DNA from: Peribacillus folii
GTDB lineage: Bacteria > Bacillota > Bacilli > Bacillales > DSM-1321
Reading direction: 5' to 3'
Assembly (NCBI RefSeq): GCF_030271255.1
Contig: NZ_JASJOM010000010.1
Coordinates: 62,001 to 126,000 of the forward strand
DNA: 64,000 bases
A program made the position numbers and the translations under genes. Each line of letters begins with the position of its first letter. Within the stretch, counting starts at the first letter, position 1. Below are positions 7,871-16,621 of the stretch, piece after piece. Under the pieces are notes generated by a model. That model saw only the letters and a program-made list of their open reading frames with translations, was not told the origin of the DNA and did no database searches.

Positions 7871-9661
7871 TCACCCTGTCGTATTTTCCTTGATTGAACT
7901 GCGGTATAAATCGTAGTAGAAACCTTTTTGCCCGAGCAGTTCATCATGGGATTCCTTTTCAATGATCCTGCCTTCATCAAGAACGAGGATCAAGTCACTT
8001 TGCTGAATCGTATTCAGGCGATGGGCAATGACAAAACACGTTCTTCCCTCCATCAAGCGCTGAAGTGCTTCCTGGATTTTAAGCTCGGTGATCGTATCTA
8101 TACTGCTTGTCGCCTCATCCAGGATCAAGAGGACGGGATCGGCCAAAATGGCCCTGGCAATTGATAAAAGCTGGCGTTGTCCCTGACTGATCCCGCTGCC
8201 ATCTTGTCTAAGGATGGTCTCGTATCCACGCGGAAGCTTCATGATGAAGGAATGGGCATTGGCAAGCTTGGCTGCCGCTTCCACCTCTCCATCTCCTGCC
8301 TCCAATCGGCCATAGCGAATATTTTCACGAATCGTACCTTGAAACAAAAAGGAATCCTGTAAAACGAACCCCATATGTTTACGGAGACTTGACCGTGTTA
8401 CCTCCTGAATGTTCTGGCCATCGATCAAGATCCTGCCGCTGTTCGGCTCGTAAAACCTGGCCAAGAGGTTAATGATCGTCGTCTTCCCTGCCCCGGTAGG
8501 CCCTACAAGCGCGATGGTTTCTCCTTTTTCTGCATGAAAGCTGATATCATGAATCGTTTGTTCCTCTTCAGTATAGGAAAACGATACCCCTTCAAAATCC
8601 ACCTCACCACTGACATGCCGAAGCTCTGTGGCCTGAATCTCATCCACTTCTTCTTCTTTCTCATCCAAAATGGCGAAAACCCGTTCCGCACCAGCAACTG
8701 CAGAAAGGAGTGTATTGAATTGATTCGCAAGATCATTGAGCGGACGGGTGAATTGCCTTGAATATTCGGTAAAGATAACAATCACACCAATGGTGACCGT
8801 CCCTATCCCGCTCAACGCCAAAAAACCACCGACAGCAGCTATTACCGTAAAACTTAAGTTGTTCAACAAATTCATCAGCTTTGGAATCAATCCCGAATAT
8901 GATTGCGATAAAAATCCTGCCTTCTTCAGGTTTTCACTCCTGATGATAAAATCACGAATCACTTTATCTTCCTGTGAGAAGGCCTTTACGATCCGCTGGC
9001 CGGAAATCGTTTCTTCGATGAACCCATTCAATTCCCCCAGGTTTTTTTGCTGCTCTTTAAAAAGCTTCCCGGTGCGGTTCGTTATCCATCTCAAGCCAAA
9101 AAACATGAGCGGAACGATGATCAAGGTCAGTAAAGTCAACAATGGGCTCAAATAAAGCATGACCCCGATTGTCCCAACCAACGTCAGCAAACTGGAGAAA
9201 ATCTGGATGACCGAGCTGTTTAAAGTGGAGCTTACATTCTCGATATCGTTCGTGACCCGACTCATCAATTCCCCATGCTGGCGCCTATCAAAGAATGGAA
9301 TGGACAACTGGTGAAGCTTTTTGAATAATTGATTGCGCATGGCATAGACCGTATCCTGCGCAATGCCGATCATCCAATAATTCTGCAGCCACATCGAGAG
9401 GGAATAGAATAGGTAAACGCCAAGCAGCCCGACGAGGAGGCTGATTAGCCCGGCACTATCCTTCGTGACAATATAATCATCGATGGCCCTTCCGACCAGA
9501 AAGGGGCCAAGCAAGCCAAGCACCGAGCTTGCCAGTACCATGAACAGGACGCAAAACAAAAGCCCTTTATTCGTTGCCAAGTACGGAATGATCCTTCTTA
9601 TCGTACTCCATGAGTTAAGTGGCTTTGCCTTTGATTTATCGGGAGATATTCTTCGGCTCAA
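7871..9661 (-). CDS. ABC exporter half-transporter, catalytically competent subunit of a heterodimer
   Basis: A TMD-NBD fusion of 596 aa when started at the TTG at 9661, which has GGAGGAGGGG seven bases upstream; longer reads to 9682 or 9715 have no ribosome binding site. The NBD has Walker A GPTGAGKTT, Walker B LLILDEATSSID with the catalytic Glu, but a degenerate signature (ISQGQ in place of LSGGQ). The start overlaps the end of the upstream partner gene by 26 bp, so translation is probably coupled. It resembles the YfiB/YfiC and YheI/YheH type multidrug exporters; the substrate is unknown. Confidence 0.88.
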   Translation of the reverse strand: MSRRISPDKSKAKPLNSWSTIRRIIPYLATNKGLLFCVLFMVLASSVLGLLGPFLVGRAIDDYIVTKDSAGLISLLVGLLGVYLFYSLSMWLQNYWMIGIAQDTVYAMRNQLFKKLHQLSIPFFDRRQHGELMSRVTNDIENVSSTLNSSVIQIFSSLLTLVGTIGVMLYLSPLLTLLTLIIVPLMFFGLRWITNRTGKLFKEQQKNLGELNGFIEETISGQRIVKAFSQEDKVIRDFIIRSENLKKAGFLSQSYSGLIPKLMNLLNNLSFTVIAAVGGFLALSGIGTVTIGVIVIFTEYSRQFTRPLNDLANQFNTLLSAVAGAERVFAILDEKEEEVDEIQATELRHVSGEVDFEGVSFSYTEEEQTIHDISFHAEKGETIALVGPTGAGKTTIINLLARFYEPNSGRILIDGQNIQEVTRSSLRKHMGFVLQDSFLFQGTIRENIRYGRLEAGDGEVEAAAKLANAHSFIMKLPRGYETILRQDGSGISQGQRQLLSIARAILADPVLLILDEATSSIDTITELKIQEALQRLMEGRTCFVIAHRLNTIQQSDLILVLDEGRIIEKESHDELLGQKGFYYDLYRSSIKENTTG

Positions 9662-11384
9662 TCGATATCCCCTCCTCCCCATACTGTGAGTGAACGATTT
9701 TGCGATAAAGCTCACTCGTTTGGATCAATTCTTCATGTTTCCCTTCAGCAAGCACTTCACCATTTTCCAGCAATAAGATTTTATCCGCTTCCATGGCTGT
9801 ACTGATTTTCTGCGTAATGATGATCGTCGTGCATGTATAGGACTTTAAAGCACTGAGCAATTTGCTTTCCGTTTTCAAATCGAGCGCGCTTGTACTATCG
9901 TCAAGAAGGAGAATCTTCGGTTTGCGCACCAATGCCCTCGCAATCGACAGCCGCTGCTTTTGCCCCCCTGACAAATTCACTCCTTTTTGCCCTAAGAGCG
10001 TTTCATATTGCCTCGGAAGCTTCATTACGGTCTCATGGACCTGGGCATGCATGGCCGCTGCCTTGATTTCCTCATCCGTGGCCCCCTCTTTCCCCCAGGC
10101 AATGTTATTTTTTATCGTTCCAGAAAAAAGCAAGGCTTCCTGGGGTACGTAGCCGATCCTTTTCCGCAGTGAATCAAGAGGGATGTCCTTCACATCCAGT
10201 TCATCAATAAGGATGGAGCCGCCATCAGCCTCATATAATCTTGGAATCAGCTGAAACAAGGATGTTTTCCCAGAACCCGTCGCTCCCATGATGGCAAGCG
10301 AACCTCCGGGATCGATCGAGAAGTTCAAATGCTTCAACACGGCATGATCGGTACCTGGATAACGGAAAGAAACATCATGGAACCTGATGCCTCCGCCCTC
10401 GACTCCATCGGCACCGCCTTCCGTCCTGCCTTCGTCGCTATCAATCGGCGTCTCGAATATTTCCGTTACACGTTCGGCTGAAGCCTTTGCTCGGGAAATG
10501 ACCGTGATCAACCAGGAAAAAACCGAAAGTGATGCGGCAATCCTTGTTGCATAGTTAACGATTGCCACGACTTCCCCTACCTTGATATTTCCTGTTTCGA
10601 TAAATTCGCTTCCAAGCCAGAGAATGATCAGGATTGCCCCATTCATGACCAGCATCAGCACAGGCATGGTCGTTTCAATTAAACGAAGCGACTTCATCGT
10701 CTTTCTTTTCAGTTGGTCATTGGCCCCGTCAAACCGGCCAATCTCATGCTCCTTGCGTAGAAAGGCCTTGATCAAGCGCATACCTGTAAGATTTTCCCTC
10801 ATGACATTATTGACATCATCAAGCTTTGTCTGAACGAGCTTAAACAGCTTTGCCGCCCTTTTCATGACCCACACAAGGAAGAAAACTAGAATCGGAATCG
10901 AAATCACCAAAACGAGCGAGAGCTTCAGATCGACCGTCATGGCCATGATCGCACCTCCGATTACGATCAACGGTGCTCTTGCCATGATCCGCAACCCCAT
11001 AAAAACCGTATTTTGAAGCTGAGTCACATCATTCGTCATCCTTGTAATCAACGAAGAGGTCGGGATATTGTTCAGATTGGCAAAAGAGAACGCCTGTATT
11101 TTACCGAATAACGTTTTCCTCACATCATGACCGAAACTTTGACTTACATGTGATGCAGTAAAGGAATTAACGATTCCGCCCAAAAATGAAAAAATGGAAA
11201 GCCCGACCATGATGCTTCCCCATTTGATCACCACCGATAAATCTTTCTGTAAAATGCCATCATCGATGATTTTTGCAATGAATAGAGGTTGTAAAAGTTC
11301 AACGCCAAGCTCGACGATCATCAAGAATAAAGCAAGAACGATCAGGAGCCAGTATGGCTTAAGGAATGAGGACAGTTTTTTCAT
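9636..11384 (-). CDS. ABC exporter half-transporter, subunit with a degenerate catalytic site
   Basis: A TMD-NBD fusion of 582 aa with Walker A GATGSGKTS, canonical signature LSGGQKQRLS, but a Walker B ending LLLDDSTSALD, where Asp replaces the catalytic Glu. Together with the partner's ISQGQ signature this gives one consensus and one degenerate ATP site, the hallmark of heterodimeric exporters such as BmrC/BmrD and TM287/288. The ATG at 11384 follows GAAGGGTG. It is the first gene of a two-gene operon. Confidence 0.9.
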   Translation of the reverse strand: MKKLSSFLKPYWLLIVLALFLMIVELGVELLQPLFIAKIIDDGILQKDLSVVIKWGSIMVGLSIFSFLGGIVNSFTASHVSQSFGHDVRKTLFGKIQAFSFANLNNIPTSSLITRMTNDVTQLQNTVFMGLRIMARAPLIVIGGAIMAMTVDLKLSLVLVISIPILVFFLVWVMKRAAKLFKLVQTKLDDVNNVMRENLTGMRLIKAFLRKEHEIGRFDGANDQLKRKTMKSLRLIETTMPVLMLVMNGAILIILWLGSEFIETGNIKVGEVVAIVNYATRIAASLSVFSWLITVISRAKASAERVTEIFETPIDSDEGRTEGGADGVEGGGIRFHDVSFRYPGTDHAVLKHLNFSIDPGGSLAIMGATGSGKTSLFQLIPRLYEADGGSILIDELDVKDIPLDSLRKRIGYVPQEALLFSGTIKNNIAWGKEGATDEEIKAAAMHAQVHETVMKLPRQYETLLGQKGVNLSGGQKQRLSIARALVRKPKILLLDDSTSALDLKTESKLLSALKSYTCTTIIITQKISTAMEADKILLLENGEVLAEGKHEELIQTSELYRKIVHSQYGEEGISIEPKNISR

Positions 11385-11521
11385 TTATGACACCCTTCGA
11401 TTCTTCATATGTAGATAGCATTCTTTTATCTTCTCATTATACATTTTTATACAGATTTATTAAAAGATTTAACCTGATTTTAAAGATTGTTGAATCATTT
11501 GATTTTTTTTAATAAATACTA

Positions 11522-11571
11522 TTGACAAAAAACAAGAAATAAGGCAAAATTCTAATTGATAATGATTTTCA
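11522..11571 (+). promoter_or_regulatory. Putative sigma-A promoter overlapped by a Fur box
   Basis: TTGACA (11522-11527) is 17 bp from CAAAAT (11545-11550), followed directly by TGATAATGATTTTCA (11557-11571), which matches the Fur 7-1-7 consensus TGATAATNATTATCA at 14 of 15 positions. The box would cover the transcription start, so Fur-Fe(II) would repress a plus-strand transcript running towards the nitroreductase gene. Confidence 0.65.
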
Positions 11572-11633
11572 ATTTCATTATCGATCTCTGAAATTTGATA
11601 AACTTTTACGATATTCCCTTATCGTACCCTGTT

Positions 11634-11795
11634 GATATTGTACATAGCTACAATGTCGCCCCGGCTTTCTCTGTGCCTAGAAAAATTATATGCTCATTAG
11701 CGAATGCATGTCACTAGAATATTGCCCCCTCTTTATTCAAGTAATTTATTCACGTTGGAAGCATAAATTAGGCAGCCGGGGATTTTTTCTTTTTG
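11634..11795 (+). ncRNA. Candidate structured RNA or leader ending in a terminator-like element
   Basis: A 9-bp hairpin (11634-11642 with 11649-11657) is followed by CCCCGGC (11659-11665) and TGCCTA (11674-11679), which are complementary in order to TAGGCA-GCCGGGG at 11769-11781; TTTTTTCTTTTT follows. The result is a two-helix closing stem round about 90 nt, then a U-tract. It lies downstream of the Fur-type promoter and 38 bp before the nitroreductase start. It could be a Fur-regulated small RNA (C-rich CGCCCC and GCCCCCTC stretches recall FsrA) or an attenuating leader. No family is recognised. Confidence 0.35.
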
Positions 11796-11832
11796 AAAAT
11801 GATAAACCATACATATATATTGAAGGAGAAGG

Positions 11833-12399
11833 ATGAATATGAAACTGGAAGATATCATAAAAGGACGGCGCAGTATCAAGCGTTTCAAGGACATCCCTGT
11901 TCCATTGGATACCATCCGGACATTATTGGAAACGTCTACATGGGCTCCGAACCATAAAATGACCCAGCCTTGGCGCTTCATTGTCGTCCATGGCGAAAGT
12001 CGCCTAAAGCTTGCAGAAGCAACCCGCGCTTTCATGGCCGGCAAGGAAAAGGATCCCGAAAAGAAGAAAGAAGCTGGACAGCGTGGATTCAACAAGCTGA
12101 ACGGTGTGCCGATGCTTGTCGCGGTGATCATGGAAGAAAACCCGAACCCGATGGTACGTGAAGAGGATTATGCAGCTACAAGTGCCTTGATCCAGAATTT
12201 CAGCCTGCTTGCCTGGGAACAGGGCATCGGGATGATATGGGAGACATACGGCATGATACATAGCAAGGAATTCCGTGAGGCTTTAGACGTGAAACCAGGC
12301 GAAAAAATAGTCGGCAGCCTGCACGTTGGCTATCCTGATATGATTCCTACACCAAGACCAAGGAAAGAAATTGATCAGCTGATGACTATCATGGACTAA
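11833..12399 (+). CDS. Nitroreductase-family FMN oxidoreductase
   Basis: A 188-aa protein typical of the compact nitroreductases (YdjA/YfhC-like). It has the N-terminal RRSIKRF motif for FMN phosphate binding, the APNHKMTQPWRF segment, and a C-terminal GSLHVGYPD. Such enzymes use NAD(P)H and FMN to reduce nitroaromatics, quinones or other acceptors; the physiological substrate is unknown. AAGGAG precedes two closely spaced in-frame ATGs (11833, 11839). Its long leader contains a Fur-type promoter and a structured element. Confidence 0.87.
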   Translation: MNMKLEDIIKGRRSIKRFKDIPVPLDTIRTLLETSTWAPNHKMTQPWRFIVVHGESRLKLAEATRAFMAGKEKDPEKKKEAGQRGFNKLNGVPMLVAVIMEENPNPMVREEDYAATSALIQNFSLLAWEQGIGMIWETYGMIHSKEFREALDVKPGEKIVGSLHVGYPDMIPTPRPRKEIDQLMTIMD

Positions 12400-12403
12400 T
12401 ATT

Positions 12404-12469
12404 AAACGAAGCCTCCAATTTTCAAGATCCTTTGATAAGGACACTTTGAAAATTGGAGGCTTCGTTTTT
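12404..12469 (+). terminator. Strong terminator after the nitroreductase gene
   Basis: A stem of about 20 bp (ACGAAGCCTCCAATTTTCAA and its complement) with a 20-nt loop, ending in CGTTTTTAGG. Confidence 0.85.
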
Positions 12470-12561
12470 AGGTTCCAGTCTTCTATACTTGAGTTGCACA
12501 TCTTTTCATGTCCCAAAACGGCGGAGTCTATTTATAACATGCCATATGGGACTTTTCCTGT

Positions 12562-12912
12562 TTATAATAATTCAGCCTTTCCGCAGTGACCCCGTATGAA
12601 TTCAAACTCATGTCCATCTAAATCAATAATATCAATAGACTTCCTGCCTCGCTCCTCTCTCTCTACCTGTTAGGATAGTCACTTGTAAGCTTTTCAATTT
12701 CATATACATTTCATCACAGTCTTTTTCATCAATGGGGATACAACATGTTTATATAAAACTTCCTATATCCTTATTCTAAATTCAAGGCGAGCCGTAACCC
12801 ATTAAAAGTAGGCTGTCAAAGTTCCCTTCATTAGCATTTCCGCTCCAAAAACAGCTTCGTAAAACTCGATGGATTTTTCCAGATTGGAGGTGGATAACTT
12901 ACCCCTTCTAAC
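12562..12912 (-). pseudogene. Decayed FosB-like metallothiol transferase (VOC family)
   Basis: Joining frames on the minus strand recovers FosB-type segments: SNLEKSIEFYEAVFGAEML, KGTLTAYF, PIDEKDCDEMYMKLKSL, VTILTGRER, and IDLDGHEFEF with the metal-ligand Glu region. The reading is broken by a stop after TAYF, a frameshift before PIDEK, another after GRER, and a small deletion near the N-terminus. FosB adds bacillithiol to fosfomycin; this copy cannot make a functional enzyme. Bounds are approximate. Confidence 0.7.
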
Positions 12913-12960
12913 TCGGGTTCATTATCCACATACGGGCAATGTCATGACCATAAAGAACAA

Positions 12961-13003
12961 GAGGAAACACTCAACCGCATGTTTAGCGGCTAAGTGTTCC
13001 CTC
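12961..13003 (-). terminator. Probable terminator of the aspartokinase gene
   Basis: An imperfect long hairpin (GAGGGAACACTTAGCCGC against GCGGTTGAGTGTTTCCTC on the minus strand), followed by TTGTTCTTT, 33 bp after the stop codon. Confidence 0.6.
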
Positions 13004-13035
13004 CCTTATAAAAGACGCTCCCTGAACTTTCATTC

Positions 13036-14382
13036 TCAAAAAAACTCGTGATACAATGCCTGGATGGCCGTCTCTTCACTGTGCTCTTTGACACCAAACA
13101 TCATGCTTACTTCCGATGAGCCTTGGTTGATCATTTCGATATTGACCTTGGCATCCGCTAATGCTTTCGAGGCTCTTGCCGTCGTCCCGACATTATGCCG
13201 CATACCTTCGCCCACAACCATGATCAATGCCAGATTATGCTCCACGATCACTTCATCGGCTTGTAATTCTTGCTTGATTCGCGAAATGATTTTCTTCTCG
13301 GAATCCCCCTTCATCTGGTCCTGTCTGAGAATGAGTGTCACGTCGTCTATTCCCGATGGGATATGCTCATAGGCCACGCCATAATCTTCAAGGATATGCA
13401 GCAGCTTCCGGCCAAAGCCGACTTCGCGGTTCATTAAATATTTACTGACGTAAATACTGCAAAACCCCTTGTCACTTGCAATCCCGATAACCGGTCCATT
13501 CGTATTATCTCGGGTACTCACAATTCGGGTCCCTTGTGCCTCAGGATTGTTCGTATTTTGGATATGAACGGGTATTCCCGCCCTGAAAGCAGGTATGAGC
13601 GCCTCATCATGAAATACCGAAAAGCCAGCATAAGAAAGCTCTCGCATTTCGCGATAGGTTAATTCCCTGATTCCCTTCGGATTGGAAACGACATTTGGAT
13701 TAACCGCAAAAACAGCATCGACATCGGTGAAATTTTCATACAAGTCGGCTTTGACGCCATTTGCAAGAATCGAACCCGTAATGTCAGATCCGCTTCTTGA
13801 AAACGTTAATACATCACCATCTAATGTATATCCGAAAAACCCCGGAAATACGACGATTCCCGGCTCATCATGGAGATCATATAACCGGTCATACGATTCT
13901 GGCAGCACCTTGGTAAATCCATCTTCATCCGATACGATTAAGCCGGCTCTCTTCGGGTTGATATACTGCGCCTCGATTCCGCGCCTTTGAAAATAAGCCG
14001 CAATCAGCTTCGCATTATTGTCCTCGCCACTGGCCTTTAAAGCATCCAAGTAACGCTTCGGGTTGGATTGATCTGCATGTAACAGTGCCTGAAGATCTTC
14101 GCGAATCCCAGCGATGACCTCCTCGGATATATCCAGCTCATTAGCGATATTCCCATATCGTGCGACCACCTCTTCAATTAAGGGCTCGCCATTATCCCCA
14201 CGGAGTTGCTGCTTTGCAGCCTCGATCAATAAATCCGTCACCTTTGTATCATCGGAATTGCGTTTACCGGGAGCCGAAACGACGACAAACTTCCTCTCCG
14301 GGTCAGCTGCCACAATATCGAATACCTTCTTAATCTGTTCACCTGACGCAAGTGAACTTCCGCCAAACTTCGCAACCTTCAT
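13036..14382 (-). CDS. yclM: Aspartokinase (YclM/ThrD type)
   Basis: A 448-aa monofunctional aspartokinase that phosphorylates aspartate at the head of the Lys/Met/Thr pathway. It has the N-terminal KFGGSS motif, VVSAPGKRNSDDTK, the catalytic-domain segment FSRSGSDITGS, and C-terminal ACT domains (VAYEHIPSG, GTTARASKALADAKVNIEMI). The ATG at 14382 is chosen for family start MKVAKFGGSS and its AGGGGATG site; upstream extension is unsupported. The sequence resembles B. subtilis YclM (ThrD). No lysine riboswitch was seen upstream. Confidence 0.92.
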   Translation of the reverse strand: MKVAKFGGSSLASGEQIKKVFDIVAADPERKFVVVSAPGKRNSDDTKVTDLLIEAAKQQLRGDNGEPLIEEVVARYGNIANELDISEEVIAGIREDLQALLHADQSNPKRYLDALKASGEDNNAKLIAAYFQRRGIEAQYINPKRAGLIVSDEDGFTKVLPESYDRLYDLHDEPGIVVFPGFFGYTLDGDVLTFSRSGSDITGSILANGVKADLYENFTDVDAVFAVNPNVVSNPKGIRELTYREMRELSYAGFSVFHDEALIPAFRAGIPVHIQNTNNPEAQGTRIVSTRDNTNGPVIGIASDKGFCSIYVSKYLMNREVGFGRKLLHILEDYGVAYEHIPSGIDDVTLILRQDQMKGDSEKKIISRIKQELQADEVIVEHNLALIMVVGEGMRHNVGTTARASKALADAKVNIEMINQGSSEVSMMFGVKEHSEETAIQALYHEFF

Positions 14383-14675
14383 CTCGACATCCCCTATTAT
14401 TATAAAAATTCTGTCAACATTAACTCTCCCTATTATTACGTTTTTCAACGAAACAATCAAGCATAAATCCATTATAGGAGGACATTTGTGTTTTTAAAAA
14501 GGACAAATCAACAACAAAACTGTACGATAACAGGTAAAGAAAAAAGCGAATATATAGGTTGTCTCCTTCTTTCATGAACCTCGCACCCTGCAGGAGTATC
14601 GTATGCCTTCCGTTCCCATTCCACTCTGCATATAATCATAAATTCGCGGACTGCGTTAGGGGGGTCAATACTATT
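14383..14675. other. Intergenic region between aspartokinase and queF
   Basis: The aspartokinase promoter is expected here. A GTG at 14488 follows AGGAGGACATTT and opens only 29 codons on the plus strand, too little to call. I see no riboswitch, T-box or other recognisable element. Confidence 0.3.
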
Positions 14676-14676
14676 C

Positions 14677-14713
14677 AAAAGGGTTTCGGAAGGAATGCCT
14701 TCGAAACCCTTTT
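14677..14713 (-). terminator. Terminator of queF
   Basis: CAAAAGGGTTTCG pairs with its complement around AAGGCATTCCTTC, followed by CTTTTGAATAG on the minus strand, 19 bp after queF. Confidence 0.75.
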
Positions 14714-14731
14714 GTCCACATTTTTCAACTT

Positions 14732-15229
14732 TTAACGATTATCAACAGTTTCAGGGTACAAGTCATGATTCATCAAGCGGTAATGCGACATTTCTTCATA
14801 CTTCGTCCCCGGCTTCCCGTAGTTCGTATAAGGGTCGATGGAAATTCCGCCCCGGGGTGTGAATTTGCCCCAAACCTCAATATATTTCGGGTCCATCAAT
14901 TGAATGAGGTCGTTCATGATGATATTCATACAATCTTCATGGAAATCACCGTGGTTACGGAATGAGAATAAGTACAATTTTAAAGACTTGCTCTCCACCA
15001 TCTTCACGCTTGGAATATAGCTGATGTATATGGTTGCAAAGTCAGGCTGTCCGGTGATCGGGCATAGGCTGGTGAACTCCGGGCAATTGAATTTGACGAA
15101 ATAGTCGCGGTTAGGGTGCTTGTTATCGAATGACTCAAGAATTTCTGGTGCATAGTCGAATGTATATTGGGTTCCTTGATTCCCAAGCAATGTAATATCC
15201 TTTAATTCCTCTTCTTTTCTTCCAGACAT
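14732..15229 (-). CDS. queF: NADPH-dependent 7-cyano-7-deazaguanine reductase
   Basis: QueF (165 aa) reduces the nitrile of preQ0 to the amine of preQ1 in queuosine synthesis. The nucleophilic Cys56 and acid Asp63 lie in [16 protein letters not shown], and the QueF motif [20 protein letters not shown] is intact. The length fits the unimodular B. subtilis type. GAGGAGG lies 7 bases before the ATG. The leader holds a preQ1-I riboswitch and terminator, so the gene is repressed by its own product. It stands alone here rather than with queCDE. Confidence 0.97.
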   Translation of the reverse strand: MSGRKEEELKDITLLGNQGTQYTFDYAPEILESFDNKHPNRDYFVKFNCPEFTSLCPITGQPDFATIYISYIPSVKMVESKSLKLYLFSFRNHGDFHEDCMNIIMNDLIQLMDPKYIEVWGKFTPRGGISIDPYTNYGKPGTKYEEMSHYRLMNHDLYPETVDNR

Positions 15230-15285
15230 AAAAAATCCTCCTCTTCCACGCTTGTCGGGGGAGATTCATAAAAGGGGCCTCTATA

Positions 15286-15318
15286 TAACAAAAACCATAT
15301 CTTTAAAAAGATATGGTT
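15286..15318 (-). terminator. Riboswitch-controlled terminator of queF
   Basis: AACCATATCTTT pairs with AAAGATATGGTT (12-bp stem) with a U-rich tail TTTTGTT on the minus strand. Its 5' arm can instead pair with the 3' end of the preQ1 aptamer (UAUGG and UUGAU against AUCAA-CCAUA), an antiterminator that would be blocked when ligand holds the aptamer closed. Confidence 0.85.
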
Positions 15319-15339
15319 GATTAGCGAAAAATATCAAAG

Positions 15340-15379
15340 CCATAGTTTTTTTAAGAGGGTGATGCTATGAACCTCTCCC
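15340..15379 (-). promoter_or_regulatory. preQ1-I riboswitch (transcriptional, queF leader)
   Basis: On the minus strand GAGAGGTTCATAGCATCACC then CTCTTAAAAAAACTATGG follows the preQ1 class I pattern. P1 is AGAGG/CCUCU, the loop carries CAUAG, and the A-rich strand ends in CUAUG, which forms the pseudoknot P2 with CAUAG. It lies upstream of an intrinsic terminator and queF. Confidence 0.92.
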
Positions 15380-15530
15380 ATTATCGGGAAATATTTAAAA
15401 TAGTTATAGTAAATATAGAAAAAAATATCCCGTCTGTCAATCAAACTCTTGTAAAATGAGTTTGATTCCTGCCTATATTCCGCTTAAAATGGAAATGAAG
15501 ATATCCTACCTGAAGGAAGAGAGTATACAA

Positions 15531-16367
15531 ATGTGGATTTTTGCAGCACTCATCACCAGCATATGTTTCGGTATCAATAACAGCATTTTCAAATGGAGCA
15601 GCGGAAAAGGGTACTCCAAGATACATATCCAATTTTTCTTTTATTTTACAGCCTTCATCATGGCATTATTGTATGGAGGAATCGTAGATGGTTTGACCAC
15701 AAATTGGCTATCCATCATGCTTGGAGCTGCAATCGGAATCCTTAATGCTAACGGGAATATCCAGATGGGCAGTGCGTTTGAAAAGGGACCGGCAAGTTTG
15801 ACTTCACCGTTGATTGCGGCGAATGCGATTTTCCCCATCCTTTGTGCTGCGATCATTTTTCATGAGCATATTTCTTCTTTGCAATGGAGCGGAATCGCCT
15901 GCATGCTCCTTGCTACACTTGTCATTCAATATACCCCTAACGCTAAGGGCAATCACCAATATTTGCCCTGGATGATGCATACATTATTTGCAATATTCTC
16001 ATTTGGTGTGCTCGGGATCTTGATGACAACAACTACACGCCTGCATCTGAACTCCCTGGATATCCTGGTCTCGATGTATGGTGGCGGAACTCTTTATCTA
16101 ATGGCGGCCTCGGGTATGAAGAAAGATAAACTCCAGTTGAGCGAAGTGAAAATCGGCTCTCTCGTAGGTTTATTAAGCATCATCGCTTATGTTTGCTATT
16201 TCTTCGCTTTAAATACCGGAATTGCCAGCATCATTTTTCCAGTGGTGAGCCTAAACTGTTTGATCGTGGTTTTTGCCGGTTGTTATTTATTCAAGGAGAA
16301 ATTGAAATCCTATCAAATAGCAGGTGTTTTAGCTGCCTTGATCGGGATCATCTTAACTAAAATATAG
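15531..16367 (+). CDS. EamA/DMT-superfamily transporter
   Basis: From the ATG at 15531 the product is 278 aa with about ten hydrophobic segments in two EamA repeats (the second ends ...LFKEKLKSYQIAGVLAALIG, typical of the family). The longer reading from 15456 adds a non-hydrophobic leader with no ribosome binding site. DMT proteins export or import small metabolites; the substrate is not predictable. It is monocistronic, followed 3 bp later by a strong terminator. Confidence 0.8.
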   Translation: MWIFAALITSICFGINNSIFKWSSGKGYSKIHIQFFFYFTAFIMALLYGGIVDGLTTNWLSIMLGAAIGILNANGNIQMGSAFEKGPASLTSPLIAANAIFPILCAAIIFHEHISSLQWSGIACMLLATLVIQYTPNAKGNHQYLPWMMHTLFAIFSFGVLGILMTTTTRLHLNSLDILVSMYGGGTLYLMAASGMKKDKLQLSEVKIGSLVGLLSIIAYVCYFFALNTGIASIIFPVVSLNCLIVVFAGCYLFKEKLKSYQIAGVLAALIGIILTKI

Positions 16368-16370
16368 AGA

Positions 16371-16402
16371 AACGGCCCTGCCAGTGCAGGGCCGTTCCTT
16401 TT
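16371..16402 (+). terminator. Terminator of the EamA gene
   Basis: AACGGCCCTGC/GCAGGGCCGTT with a CAGT loop and CCTTTTT tail. Confidence 0.9.
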
Positions 16403-16464
16403 TAACGAAGAAGGATTTCCTGAACAGCATTTTCACTTTTAATGACCTTACCCTCATAAAAATA

Positions 16465-16493
16465 TTGACAATTTTCATAAAATATCAGATAAT
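16465..16493 (+). promoter_or_regulatory. Sigma-A promoter for the 44-aa gene
   Basis: TTGACA (16465-16470), exactly 17 bp, then GATAAT (16488-16493). It precedes the small gene at 16622 by about 125 bp. Confidence 0.6.
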
Positions 16494-16621
16494 TATGAAT
16501 ATTAAGTTATGGAACCTCGTTACTTTCAAAATGTTTGAGAAATCGACTCCTCTGGGTATACAAGAAGCGTACACCCATCCCATCAGCCTAAATATCCAAG
16601 ACAGGAAAGGAAAGATGAATC

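Noticed and set aside
8736..9155. 139-codon plus-strand ORF
   Set aside because: It is antisense to the ABC exporter gene and lacks a start signal.
14488..14577. 29-codon GTG-started frame after AGGAGGACATTT
   Set aside because: It has a good ribosome binding site but is very short, with no family resemblance, promoter or terminator of its own.
14383..14675. Lysine riboswitch ahead of aspartokinase
   Set aside because: None of the conserved L-box segments are present.
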